A program made the position numbers and the translations under genes. A stretch of DNA of 14,477 bases, taken from Firmicutes bacterium CAG:170. GTDB taxonomy: Bacteria; Bacillota; Clostridia; Oscillospirales; Oscillospiraceae. The stretch is from the NCBI GenBank assembly GCA_000436735.1, contig FR887128.1, positions 5,376 to 19,852 on the forward strand, read 5' to 3'. The notes below the pieces were generated by a model. It saw only the letters and a program-made list of their open reading frames with translations, made no database searches and was not told where the DNA came from. Below are positions 7,179 through 14,477 of this stretch, piece by piece. The stretch's first letter is position 1, and the number at the start of each line of letters is the position of its first letter.

Positions 7179-8801
7179 TCAGATCAACTCCGCAGCGCTC
7201 AGCATATTGTAAAGCATCTGTGCGATCTCGCAGCGCAGAATCGCTTTTGTGGGTTCAATATTGAGGTCACTCTGGTCGAGGATATTGACGGAGTAGCAGA
7301 ACGCCATCGGTTTCTTCGCCCAGGATGCCACGCTGCGGTAATCTCCGAACTGTGCCAGCATATCCTTTGTCGCTGCTTCGTCCATCGATGGATCAAGGCC
7401 ACACAGTTTTGCGGCACGGGCGACCATCGCGGCAGCCTCCTGCCGGGTGATGGTGCCGTCCGGATTAAACTTGCCGCTGCCAACGCCGTTGACAATGCCG
7501 CTGCTGTTGGCTGTGCCGATGTAACCGGCGTACCATTTGGAGCTGGGAACGTCCGTAAAGGCTTTCGTGTCCTTTGCCGCCAGACCGAGGGCGCGTGTGA
7601 CGATAGCGGCAAATTCCGCGCGGGTCATGGTCTTATTCGGGGCAAACGTGCCCTTGCCCATGCCATTGATGATGCCGCGCGAGGCAAGTTCTTCGATAGC
7701 AGCTTTGTTTGCGTGATTCTTGATGTCCGAGAACGTTGTCCCGGGGGCGGTCACACCGGGGACACTCACAGAAGCGTCTACATTGCCCTTGCTGACGCTC
7801 GTGGCGGGTTTTGAGGTGTTCTTCGCCGCGTCGCTCATGCGGTACAGACTGTTTTGACCGTTTGCTGCGCGGTCAATAGCAACGAGGGCATAGAACCCCT
7901 GTTCCGAGGACATTTGATTGTTGCCGTCCGAACCGTCGAGGACGTGATAGAAGCCGCCGTTAGACTGCCGGAACGAGAGAAGATTTTCCGTCAGCGTGTG
8001 ACCGCTTTTCACAAAGCGGCTGTCGTCCAGAGAAACCCCCAGCTCACAGAGCGCGACCACGACCTGCGCGACGGATTCGACGTTGGTCGTGCCCCACGAT
8101 GCGTAGCCGCCCTTGCTGTCCTGCGCTTTGGAAAGGTAGGTCAGAGCCTTGTCTGTCGCGGTTTTGACCGCTTTCTGATCCTGATATTTTGCAAGTGCCT
8201 GCAATGCCATTGCGGAAATGTCCACGTCGGAATCTCCGGTGCCGGTCAGACTCCAGCCGCCGTCTTTCATCTGGCTATTCAGAATTTCATCGATGTAGAG
8301 TTGCCGGGTTGCCTGCGTTTTTGCGGCGGGATTTTTGGGAATCTCGTAATTGCCGGAATCCAGCGCGATCAATGCCCAAATGGGGCCGTTCAGACCCTGC
8401 CAGATGGTCTTTTCAAAATCGCCCAGCGGCATTAAAAGGTTGTAGCCCGCGACCTTGGACGGATCGCGTCCAATGGCGGTCAGCGCGAGGATGACGCGGG
8501 AATACTCGGTGTATTTTCTTTCATGCAGCACGCCGGAGCAGTTTTTGACGTACTTCTCGACGCGCGCATAGTAATCTTCATAGTAATTTGTGGGAACAGT
8601 GTAACCAGAACGGGCAAGACCGATAATTGCCCATTCGCCGCCAATGGAACCGACCTCCGGGGATTTGACTGCGGACACCATATAAGCGGCGCTGCCTTGT
8701 ACTTCATTCTGGACGCCGGACGCCGCCAGCGCTGGAACGGTCAGCGTCAAAAGGATTGCAAGGGTCAGAATCCAAGCAGAAATTCGTTTGATTCTTCTCA
8801 T
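7179..8801 (-). CDS. Secreted alpha/alpha-barrel (prenyltransferase-like) protein with three SLH repeats
   Basis: A 540-residue exported protein. The signal peptide is residues 1-27: basic MRRIKR, a hydrophobic core, then VPALA-A. Residues ~33-325 form helical-hairpin repeats of the prenyltransferase/squalene-oxidase type, with YTEYSRVILAL (97-107), ALIALDSGNY (143-152), KDGGWS (179-184), VDISAMALQALAKY (193-206), VESVAQVVVAL (241-251) and NQMSSEQGFYALVAIDR (295-311). A Ser/Thr linker leads to SLH repeats at ~357-406, 415-466 and 484-535; the third is degenerate (LRCE for TRAE). The fold is a carbohydrate- or ligand-binding barrel rather than a cyclase: the protein is secreted and lacks DxDD. 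The barrel resembles that of transcobalamin/intrinsic factor, whose conserved VDTxAMA motif compares with VDISAMA. It is a paralogue of the barrel in the upstream giant protein. The start is fixed by AGGGGG 8 bases upstream. Confidence 0.9.
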   Translation of the reverse strand: MRRIKRISAWILTLAILLTLTVPALAASGVQNEVQGSAAYMVSAVKSPEVGSIGGEWAIIGLARSGYTVPTNYYEDYYARVEKYVKNCSGVLHERKYTEYSRVILALTAIGRDPSKVAGYNLLMPLGDFEKTIWQGLNGPIWALIALDSGNYEIPKNPAAKTQATRQLYIDEILNSQMKDGGWSLTGTGDSDVDISAMALQALAKYQDQKAVKTATDKALTYLSKAQDSKGGYASWGTTNVESVAQVVVALCELGVSLDDSRFVKSGHTLTENLLSFRQSNGGFYHVLDGSDGNNQMSSEQGFYALVAIDRAANGQNSLYRMSDAAKNTSKPATSVSKGNVDASVSVPGVTAPGTTFSDIKNHANKAAIEELASRGIINGMGKGTFAPNKTMTRAEFAAIVTRALGLAAKDTKAFTDVPSSKWYAGYIGTANSSGIVNGVGSGKFNPDGTITRQEAAAMVARAAKLCGLDPSMDEAATKDMLAQFGDYRSVASWAKKPMAFCYSVNILDQSDLNIEPTKAILRCEIAQMLYNMLSAAELI

Positions 8802-8809
8802 TTGTATTT

Positions 8810-8815
8810 CCCCCT
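8810..8815 (-). promoter_or_regulatory. Ribosome binding site of the 540-residue barrel/SLH gene
   Basis: AGGGGG on the - strand lies 8 bases before the ATG at 8801. It directly follows the intergenic hairpin, so ribosomes can load independently on a message processed at that hairpin. Confidence 0.7.
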
Positions 8816-8830
8816 ATAAATGCGGCAATC

Positions 8831-8858
8831 AGGGCTGCCCCCCAAAGGGGGCAGTCCT
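8831..8858 (-). terminator. Intercistronic hairpin (partial terminator or RNA-stabilising stem)
   Basis: AGGGCTGCCCCC (8831-8842) pairs with GGGGGCAGTCCT (8847-8858): a 12-bp GC-rich stem with one G-U pair and a four-base loop. It begins 13 bases after the stop of the giant gene. The tail on the - strand is not T-rich, so full termination is unlikely. It may protect the 3' end of the upstream cistron or partly attenuate the downstream transporter genes, allowing more surface protein than transporter. Confidence 0.6.
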
Positions 8859-8871
8859 GTGCTGCAAGGTG

Positions 8872-11800
8872 TTATTTGGTGGTCGCTACATTTTCCACAA
8901 AGCGGTGGAGAATGGCTGCAACCTGTGCGCGGGTGGCGTTGCCGGTCGGCATGAGCTTACCTGCACTGCCGTTGACCAGCTTTTCGGCAACAGCCCATTC
9001 CAGCGAAGCCGTGGCATAGCCGGACACGCTTGCTTGGTCTGTAAAGCCATTCAAGCTGGAGCTTGCGGCGGTATTGTACTTCTTGTACTGCGCATAGCGG
9101 TACAGAATTGCCGCCATCTGTTCACGGGTGACATTTGCGTTCGGAGAGAACGTCGTGATGCTGGTGCCGTTGACGATGCCGTTGTCGGCTGCCCACGTCA
9201 CAGCGTCCTCATAGTAGCTGTTGAACGTCACATCGGAGAATCCGCTTCTGCCGCTTACGGCAGGTTCACCCTCCAGTCGATACAGAACCGTGACGAGCAT
9301 CGCGCGGGTCATGGCTGCATTCGGAGAGAACGTCGTATCGCTCGTTCCGGCAAACAAGCCTTCCTCATAGACGAACAGAACATCATTGTAGAACCAATCG
9401 GTTTCATGTACGTCTGTGAACGGCAGCTTGCCATCCGCAAACTCAACTTCGATTCTGGTCGATACCGTGAGCTTGTCAATGGTATAGGTCTTGACTGCGC
9501 CGACAGACTTGCCGTTGACCTTGACGTCCTTGACCTTGTAACCGGTATCCGGCTTGAATGTGAAGGTGACAGACTTGCCGATATGCTGGAATGTCAGCTT
9601 TGGCTCGACCGTGCCGTTCTTGCCAACCTTCAGAATCTTACCCAGCAGCTCATTGACATACTGTTCGGGTCTGATGTCCGCAGCGCGGAGCCAGCCGTTG
9701 TAGTAGGTTCCATTGCCAAGCGACGGGTAATTCGGATCGTTAAACCAATCTGCGACTTCGTGCGAGTAGTCATTGACATAGTGCCAGATGACAACATCGC
9801 CGTCCTTGAGCGTCCAGTTCTTGAGTCCCTGATTCGGATGCGTTCCGTTGACGGTGTACATCCAGCCGGACTTCTTGCCGTTGGTGAACTCACTGAGCGC
9901 GTATCCACCAAGGCAGGACGGGGCATAGATGGTGCTGACGTAGTTGCTTTCCGCACCGATATACCGCAAGCCTGCATCGCTCATGGCTTCGGTAAAGAGG
10001 TCATAAACCGTAGCGTTCTCTTGCAGTGCATATGTCGTGGTGGGCACCCATGTGACATATTCGGGCAGATAGCTGTCGGTCGTCAGGTCAACATCCTGCG
10101 TTGCTTCCAAAGCGCCGATGAGACGGAACGTGACTTCAATATCACCGGGCTTGACAGCATCCAGATCAGTAATAGCTTTTTCATAGATGGCCGTGACACG
10201 CTCGCAGGATTCCGCAGCGTTCATATCCGTCTGTGCCTGCTGGAGAATGCTTGCGAGTTTCTTCTTTGCGGCGGTACCGTACTTCTTGGTTTTGTCGTTC
10301 AGAAGATCGTCATAGTGCGCTTTCAATGCCTTGTACTGATCTGTCTGCTTCTGCTTCAGAATTGCCTTGTACGAAGTTTCGGCAGCAGTCAGGGTATTGT
10401 AGTTCGTGACCTTTTCCTTGTCAGCAGCAGAGAGCTTGTTGTAGGCATTGCGCGCTTCCGCAATCGCGTTATAGCTGGATTCATCGACATAGCCAATCTG
10501 GTTGATCATGTCGATAACAGCCTGTGCATCCGCGTTCTCGCGTTTTGTCACGTCGGACATATCGTACAGTCGCTTGCTTCCGTTTACATAGCGGTCATAC
10601 GCAACGAGCGTGTAGGCCGCCTGCTCAGATGCCATCTGATTGACCGTGCTGTTCGGCTGCTTGTCGTGCAGGAATCCCTTGGAGTTGGGGTCCGCATAGC
10701 TCAGGAAGTTGGACAAAACGCTAATGCCGTTATGCTGGAATCTGCTGTCGGTCTTTGCATCAATGCCAAGCGCAGACAGCGCGACAATGACCTGCGCGGC
10801 GGATTCAGAGCTGCCATAATCGCTGTTTTGCTGGTATTCAGCAGACAGCCATTCCACCGCCTTATCTACCGCAGCCTTAACAGTGGCATTTGTGCTGCAA
10901 TACGGAGCCAATGCCTGCACGACCATTGCAGTCATATCAACGTTGGAGCCGGGGAAATCTGCATCGATGCCCCAAGAGCCATCGCTGATCTGCGCGCCAA
11001 GCAAGCTATTGACCCACGCATTACGCGCGGTGGTGCCGGTCGCATTGTCGTAATAGTTGCCGGAATCCAGTGCAATCAGTGCAAAGGCCGTGCCGTTGTT
11101 GCCCTGTTCGGAAACACGGTAGGTGCTGCCGTTCTTCTCAAACAGCGGTTCAACGAGGTTGTAGACCGTACCATTGGAGCCGGTGAACTTCGTCGCGTCC
11201 TCACCGAGCGAGGTCAGCGCCAGAATGACGCGGGAATACTCGGTGTGCTTGGTCTGCGTATTGGTGGTATCGAGTCTGCCATTCATCGAAGCGACCGTCT
11301 TTGCCATGTTGGACAGGTACTTGTCGTACCAGACCGACGCGCTGACGTTGCCTCTGGCTTCAGCCAGAACCGCCCACTCGCCATAGGTCGAGCCGAGAGA
11401 CGGATTGTACGTCTCCGATTTGACGTATTCGAGCACATTGTTGAGGTATTCCTCATAGATCGCGGTCTTGCCGAGGTTTTCAAGCGCTTCTTCAGCGTCG
11501 GTCAGTTTGGAATAATTTTTGACCAGCTTTTTCTGCGCTTCGGTCAGGTTGTTGTATGCGGCGCGCGCAGCTTCGATTGCTGCACGATCCTGTGCGGTCA
11601 CAGCGTCCTTTGCGGGGAGTGCTGCGATCAGGCCATACACATAACCGACTTCAAGCGTAGAGACGGTGGAAACCGCGCTGGTCAGCTTATCGACTTCGCG
11701 TTGCGTCAGATAGCCTTTCTGATCGTCTGTCAACTTGTTATAGGCTTCTTCTGCGGAGCGGATCGTGCCAATGTCATCGACGGTCGGCGTTGCAGGCAGG

Positions 11801-14477
11801 GCGGCAATCGCGTCAGAGACAATCTTCGCCGCCTCCATGTCCGTAATGACCTCGTTGCATTTCTTCAGCTTGTCCTTCAGCGCAACAGAAATATCCGTTT
11901 TCTGTGCATCGGTCAGTAAATCGAACTGCGCTTTTGCCGTGCGCACATCTGCTGCGCTTTCCAGTGTGATCTTGCCCGGAGACGGGAGATTGGTGATGAG
12001 CTTCCTTACGTCCGAGACACTGCCTTTTTGCACGACGGTGATGGTATAGCGGGTTGTCGTGTAGTTGGATGCCTTGTTCATGGTGGGCCAGCTCTTGTCA
12101 CCAACGCCGACATAGATCACGTCGCCAGACGAAACAGCCATAATGTCGCCGTTTGCGTAGTAGGCGTTGTCGCTGCCGTAGGTGTTCAGATAAGCTCTGG
12201 TCTGGAAATTCTTATTTGCGGCGGAATAGTTGATGCGCGTGCCGACCTGCTCACTGGGAATGACCAGAAGATAGTCGGTCGTCGCTTTCGCATACGCCGG
12301 GGTCAGCTCGCCGCTGCTGAAGGTCAGACTGGACAGCGTGGTTTCATTGTTCGTCCACGAGCTGCCGACATCTTCGCCAAGGTTGGTGGTAAACACGACG
12401 CGGATCACATCACCGGATTTCAGACCGCCGTTTTTGACTGTGAAGCCGGCGAAAGTCTGATTGACGAACCAATCGTTCAGCGTACCCATCCAGCCGGACC
12501 CCTTGCTGCCCTCCTTTTCAGACAGAGACTTCCCTTCTTTATGGATGGAAGCAATGTAGGTGGTCTTGTAGGAATCAGCCGTCAGGTCGTCTTTGGTTTC
12601 GTACTCGTTCCACGAATAACCGCCAATTTCCAGTGCCTTGAGGATCACGGTCATCATGCTGTCATTCGTGCCAAGCTCGTATTCGCCGGAGACGATGGTG
12701 TCATTGAACGAAGCTGCGCTGTACGTCGTGTTCTCCACGCTGACGGTCACTGTGCCGACGGTTGTGCCGGAGTTGTACTTGATGTCGCCGGTTGTAATGC
12801 TCTTTCCGGCTTCCGGCACGGCCTTGATTGCTGAGACGGCCTTATCGCGGGCGTCCTTGATCGCAGCTTCCGTGGTTGCTGCGTTGATCGCGTCCTTGCC
12901 GGATTTCAGCGCATCTTCCAGCTTGGCAATGCCAGCTTCATCATACTTGCTCTTGTCGCAGGCATTGAACGCGGATTCGACGACCGCGATAGCCGCCTGT
13001 TTCAGCTTGGCAATCGTTTCTTCGTCGAGCGTTTCAAACCTCTGCTGGTATTCCGTCTTGGAAACCATCTTGATGGAGAAAGTCACGGTGCTGCCGTCCG
13101 CAGCGGTTTTCGGAATCTGGTAGGAGATTATGTAGTATCCAGACCAATCGACTCCGTGAACGCTTGTCAGCGTTTGCGGTTCAGAACGCAGCCATGTTTT
13201 ACCGCCGTCAATCGACCAGACAGGCCAGTACAACTCGTCTGTTGTGTCCAGATAATAGCGGATAAATACATAATCGCCCGCCAAAGCGGTTTCCGGCAGG
13301 TTGCTGCTGAACTTCCACCAGTTGCCGGACATTGAGGGCAGACTGCCGTCAGGATTCGGTGTCTGTTTCCATTTCAGGTTTTCGTAACCGAATTGTGCCG
13401 CGCCCATAGTGGCATCTGTGATTTTCGGGAATTTGCTTTCATCCGCGTCAAGAGCCAGATTCACGACAGCGACAGCCGGAAGCTCCTCAGTTTTGATTGC
13501 AGCCAGTTCTTCCAGCGTTGCTTTTTCGTTCGCAGTCAGCAAAGATTTCTGATACGAGTTCAAAGCGGCGTAAGCGGTCTGGATTTCTTCAACCAAATCT
13601 TTATTGCCCGCAGTCAGCGTACTCAAATCGTCCGGGAGATAGGACAGATTCTTGCGGATCGCAGCAATGATAGCCGCATGGTCAAGCGCGTTTGCACCTG
13701 CCGCCTGCAATGCTGCATAGTCTGCATCAAACGAATCCATCAGCTCTTTGAACGTTGTCGCGGAGGTCTGGTTGGATTTCAGCGCGTTATATGCGGATGT
13801 GAATGTCCGATAGTCCGCAGTTGTGAAATCATAGTCATGGAAACGCTCATAATACGCTTTGGCCGCTGCGAGATTTTCGCTGCGGTATTTGGTAATCAGC
13901 GCATTGATGTCTGCTGCTTTGGTGACATGGACGATGGCGTAATCACCCGCATACAGGGAGTAATACTCGCCAATCGTGACCTCGCCGTACACAGACTTAT
14001 ACGTCATATCGTCCGGCGTCACATTGAACATGGCAACGGTATAATAGCCGGGTTCTCTGAAAATGTACTCCAGATTGCCGCTGGCATCCGTTGTAGCGGT
14101 TGTCTTGTGCGTCGGCTGCGACAGCGTTTCCGTCTCCGACGGGTCGCTGATAAAGAGCGTGATGTTCTCTGCGCTCTTGCTGCCGGATGCGCCCGCGTAT
14201 GCGCCGGTTACAGTTGCGGAGAACGCAGCCTCATCGCCAACCTTCACGGTTGCCGACGGAGCTGTCGCATGAATCATCGCATAGCTGCTTTCGTAGTAAC
14301 CGAAACCAGGAGATGCAGGAAGAATCGAGACTTTGGAAGAATCGTAGCCAGACGAATCCTCGCTGTTGAACATCTGAAGCGGGATGCGCACCAGACGAAC
14401 AGCATCGCCGTCATGGAGCTGAACGTTATTCCAACGTGCTTTTGACCCCCAGCGGTAATCTCCGTAATGGCTGCCGT
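8872..14477 (-). CDS. Giant SLH-anchored surface protein with barrel and two DUF4430 domains (5' end outside window)
   Basis: The frame stays open to the window edge: 28 further codons precede the GTG at 14391, so at least 1867 residues are encoded and the signal peptide lies outside. Numbering from that GTG: Ig-like beta domain (~40-155); helical FIVAR-like spacer (160-300); second beta domain, Trp/Tyr-rich (~310-445); helical spacer (460-530); first DUF4430 (~545-677, with SGWMGTLNDW and LKSGDVIRV); cadherin-like beta-sandwich (~683-790, TLSSLTFSSGELTPAY); FIVAR-like spacers (791-975); prenyltransferase-like barrel (~978-1283); helical spacer (1285-1412); second DUF4430 (~1417-1540, SGWMYTVNG and LKDGDVVIW); a small basic beta repeat (~1585-1652); three SLH repeats (1657-1834). 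Barrel followed by DUF4430 is the transcobalamin order. The protein is probably held on the secondary wall polymer and displays the binding module well outside the cell. First visible gene of the transporter operon. Confidence 0.9.
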   Translation of the reverse strand, partial: GSHYGDYRWGSKARWNNVQLHDGDAVRLVRIPLQMFNSEDSSGYDSSKVSILPASPGFGYYESSYAMIHATAPSATVKVGDEAAFSATVTGAYAGASGSKSAENITLFISDPSETETLSQPTHKTTATTDASGNLEYIFREPGYYTVAMFNVTPDDMTYKSVYGEVTIGEYYSLYAGDYAIVHVTKAADINALITKYRSENLAAAKAYYERFHDYDFTTADYRTFTSAYNALKSNQTSATTFKELMDSFDADYAALQAAGANALDHAAIIAAIRKNLSYLPDDLSTLTAGNKDLVEEIQTAYAALNSYQKSLLTANEKATLEELAAIKTEELPAVAVVNLALDADESKFPKITDATMGAAQFGYENLKWKQTPNPDGSLPSMSGNWWKFSSNLPETALAGDYVFIRYYLDTTDELYWPVWSIDGGKTWLRSEPQTLTSVHGVDWSGYYIISYQIPKTAADGSTVTFSIKMVSKTEYQQRFETLDEETIAKLKQAAIAVVESAFNACDKSKYDEAGIAKLEDALKSGKDAINAATTEAAIKDARDKAVSAIKAVPEAGKSITTGDIKYNSGTTVGTVTVSVENTTYSAASFNDTIVSGEYELGTNDSMMTVILKALEIGGYSWNEYETKDDLTADSYKTTYIASIHKEGKSLSEKEGSKGSGWMGTLNDWFVNQTFAGFTVKNGGLKSGDVIRVVFTTNLGEDVGSSWTNNETTLSSLTFSSGELTPAYAKATTDYLLVIPSEQVGTRINYSAANKNFQTRAYLNTYGSDNAYYANGDIMAVSSGDVIYVGVGDKSWPTMNKASNYTTTRYTITVVQKGSVSDVRKLITNLPSPGKITLESAADVRTAKAQFDLLTDAQKTDISVALKDKLKKCNEVITDMEAAKIVSDAIAALPATPTVDDIGTIRSAEEAYNKLTDDQKGYLTQREVDKLTSAVSTVSTLEVGYVYGLIAALPAKDAVTAQDRAAIEAARAAYNNLTEAQKKLVKNYSKLTDAEEALENLGKTAIYEEYLNNVLEYVKSETYNPSLGSTYGEWAVLAEARGNVSASVWYDKYLSNMAKTVASMNGRLDTTNTQTKHTEYSRVILALTSLGEDATKFTGSNGTVYNLVEPLFEKNGSTYRVSEQGNNGTAFALIALDSGNYYDNATGTTARNAWVNSLLGAQISDGSWGIDADFPGSNVDMTAMVVQALAPYCSTNATVKAAVDKAVEWLSAEYQQNSDYGSSESAAQVIVALSALGIDAKTDSRFQHNGISVLSNFLSYADPNSKGFLHDKQPNSTVNQMASEQAAYTLVAYDRYVNGSKRLYDMSDVTKRENADAQAVIDMINQIGYVDESSYNAIAEARNAYNKLSAADKEKVTNYNTLTAAETSYKAILKQKQTDQYKALKAHYDDLLNDKTKKYGTAAKKKLASILQQAQTDMNAAESCERVTAIYEKAITDLDAVKPGDIEVTFRLIGALEATQDVDLTTDSYLPEYVTWVPTTTYALQENATVYDLFTEAMSDAGLRYIGAESNYVSTIYAPSCLGGYALSEFTNGKKSGWMYTVNGTHPNQGLKNWTLKDGDVVIWHYVNDYSHEVADWFNDPNYPSLGNGTYYNGWLRAADIRPEQYVNELLGKILKVGKNGTVEPKLTFQHIGKSVTFTFKPDTGYKVKDVKVNGKSVGAVKTYTIDKLTVSTRIEVEFADGKLPFTDVHETDWFYNDVLFVYEEGLFAGTSDTTFSPNAAMTRAMLVTVLYRLEGEPAVSGRSGFSDVTFNSYYEDAVTWAADNGIVNGTSITTFSPNANVTREQMAAILYRYAQYKKYNTAASSSLNGFTDQASVSGYATASLEWAVAEKLVNGSAGKLMPTGNATRAQVAAILHRFVENVATTK

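Noticed and set aside
7827..8705. Terpene cyclase or prenyltransferase enzyme activity for the barrel proteins
   Set aside because: The proteins are exported and wall-anchored and lack the DxDD motif or zinc ligands of those enzymes; only the fold is shared.
8802..8871. Cobalamin riboswitch between the two SLH genes
   Set aside because: The gap is only 70 bases, far too short for that aptamer, and is filled by the simple hairpin and ribosome binding site. Any riboswitch would lie before the giant gene, outside the window.
8788..11919. Long + strand open frame of 1043 codons
   Set aside because: It is antisense to the giant SLH protein, has no family resemblance and biased low-complexity composition. 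The - strand reading contains clear SLH, barrel and DUF4430 domains.
13393..14445. + strand open frame of 350 codons, and similar ones at 12028-12834 and 6600-7814
   Set aside because: All lie opposite well-supported - strand genes, show no recognisable domain, and arise from codon bias on the opposite strand.

Overview
The window looks like a chromosomal segment of an anaerobic Firmicute, probably a gut clostridium of the Oscillospiraceae/Ruminococcaceae type. This rests on the moderately high GC content, strong AGGAG-type ribosome binding sites, surface proteins anchored by S-layer homology (SLH) repeats, a group II ECF transporter, and a neighbouring DUF4091 gene with ADP-ribosylglycohydrolase remains, a combination typical of clostridial carbohydrate loci. 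The lineage is an inference; there is no rRNA or marker gene here.

Left part (1-2800), a decaying carbohydrate locus. A broken C-terminal piece of an AraC-type regulator (1-106) is followed by an intact DUF4091 glycosidase-like gene on the + strand (174-1856), closed by a 13-bp GC-rich hairpin. Facing it on the - strand is the wreck of an ADP-ribosylglycohydrolase-type gene (2062-2552). It has kept its start, ribosome binding site, likely promoter and C-terminus, but has lost the whole middle and is frameshifted at a run of nine A. Between it and the next gene lies a short stretch resembling the end of an IS3-type insertion sequence.

Right part (2812-14477), one operon on the - strand, read right to left. 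Order: a giant SLH-anchored surface protein (8872 to beyond the window edge); a 540-residue secreted SLH protein with an alpha/alpha-barrel (7179-8801); a membrane-anchored DUF4430 protein (6305-7177); the ECF transmembrane subunit EcfT (5412-6308); and a single polypeptide fusing both ECF ATPases to a membrane S component (2812-5439). Spacings are 70 bp, 1 bp, a 4-bp overlap and a 28-bp overlap, so the last four genes are almost certainly co-translated. A strong hairpin sits in the only sizeable gap.

How they may work together. A prenyltransferase-like alpha/alpha-barrel combined with a DUF4430 beta-domain is the architecture of animal transcobalamin and intrinsic factor, which clamp vitamin B12 between those two domains. 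Here both halves occur together in the giant protein, and separately in the two following genes, immediately upstream of a complete vitamin-type ECF transporter. The best reading is a Gram-positive surface capture and uptake system for a corrinoid or a similar ligand: SLH proteins hold the ligand at the wall, the membrane-tethered DUF4430 protein hands it on, and the ECF complex imports it. The domains and operon are seen in the sequence; the ligand is inferred. The operon's promoter, where a cobalamin riboswitch would be expected, lies outside the window.
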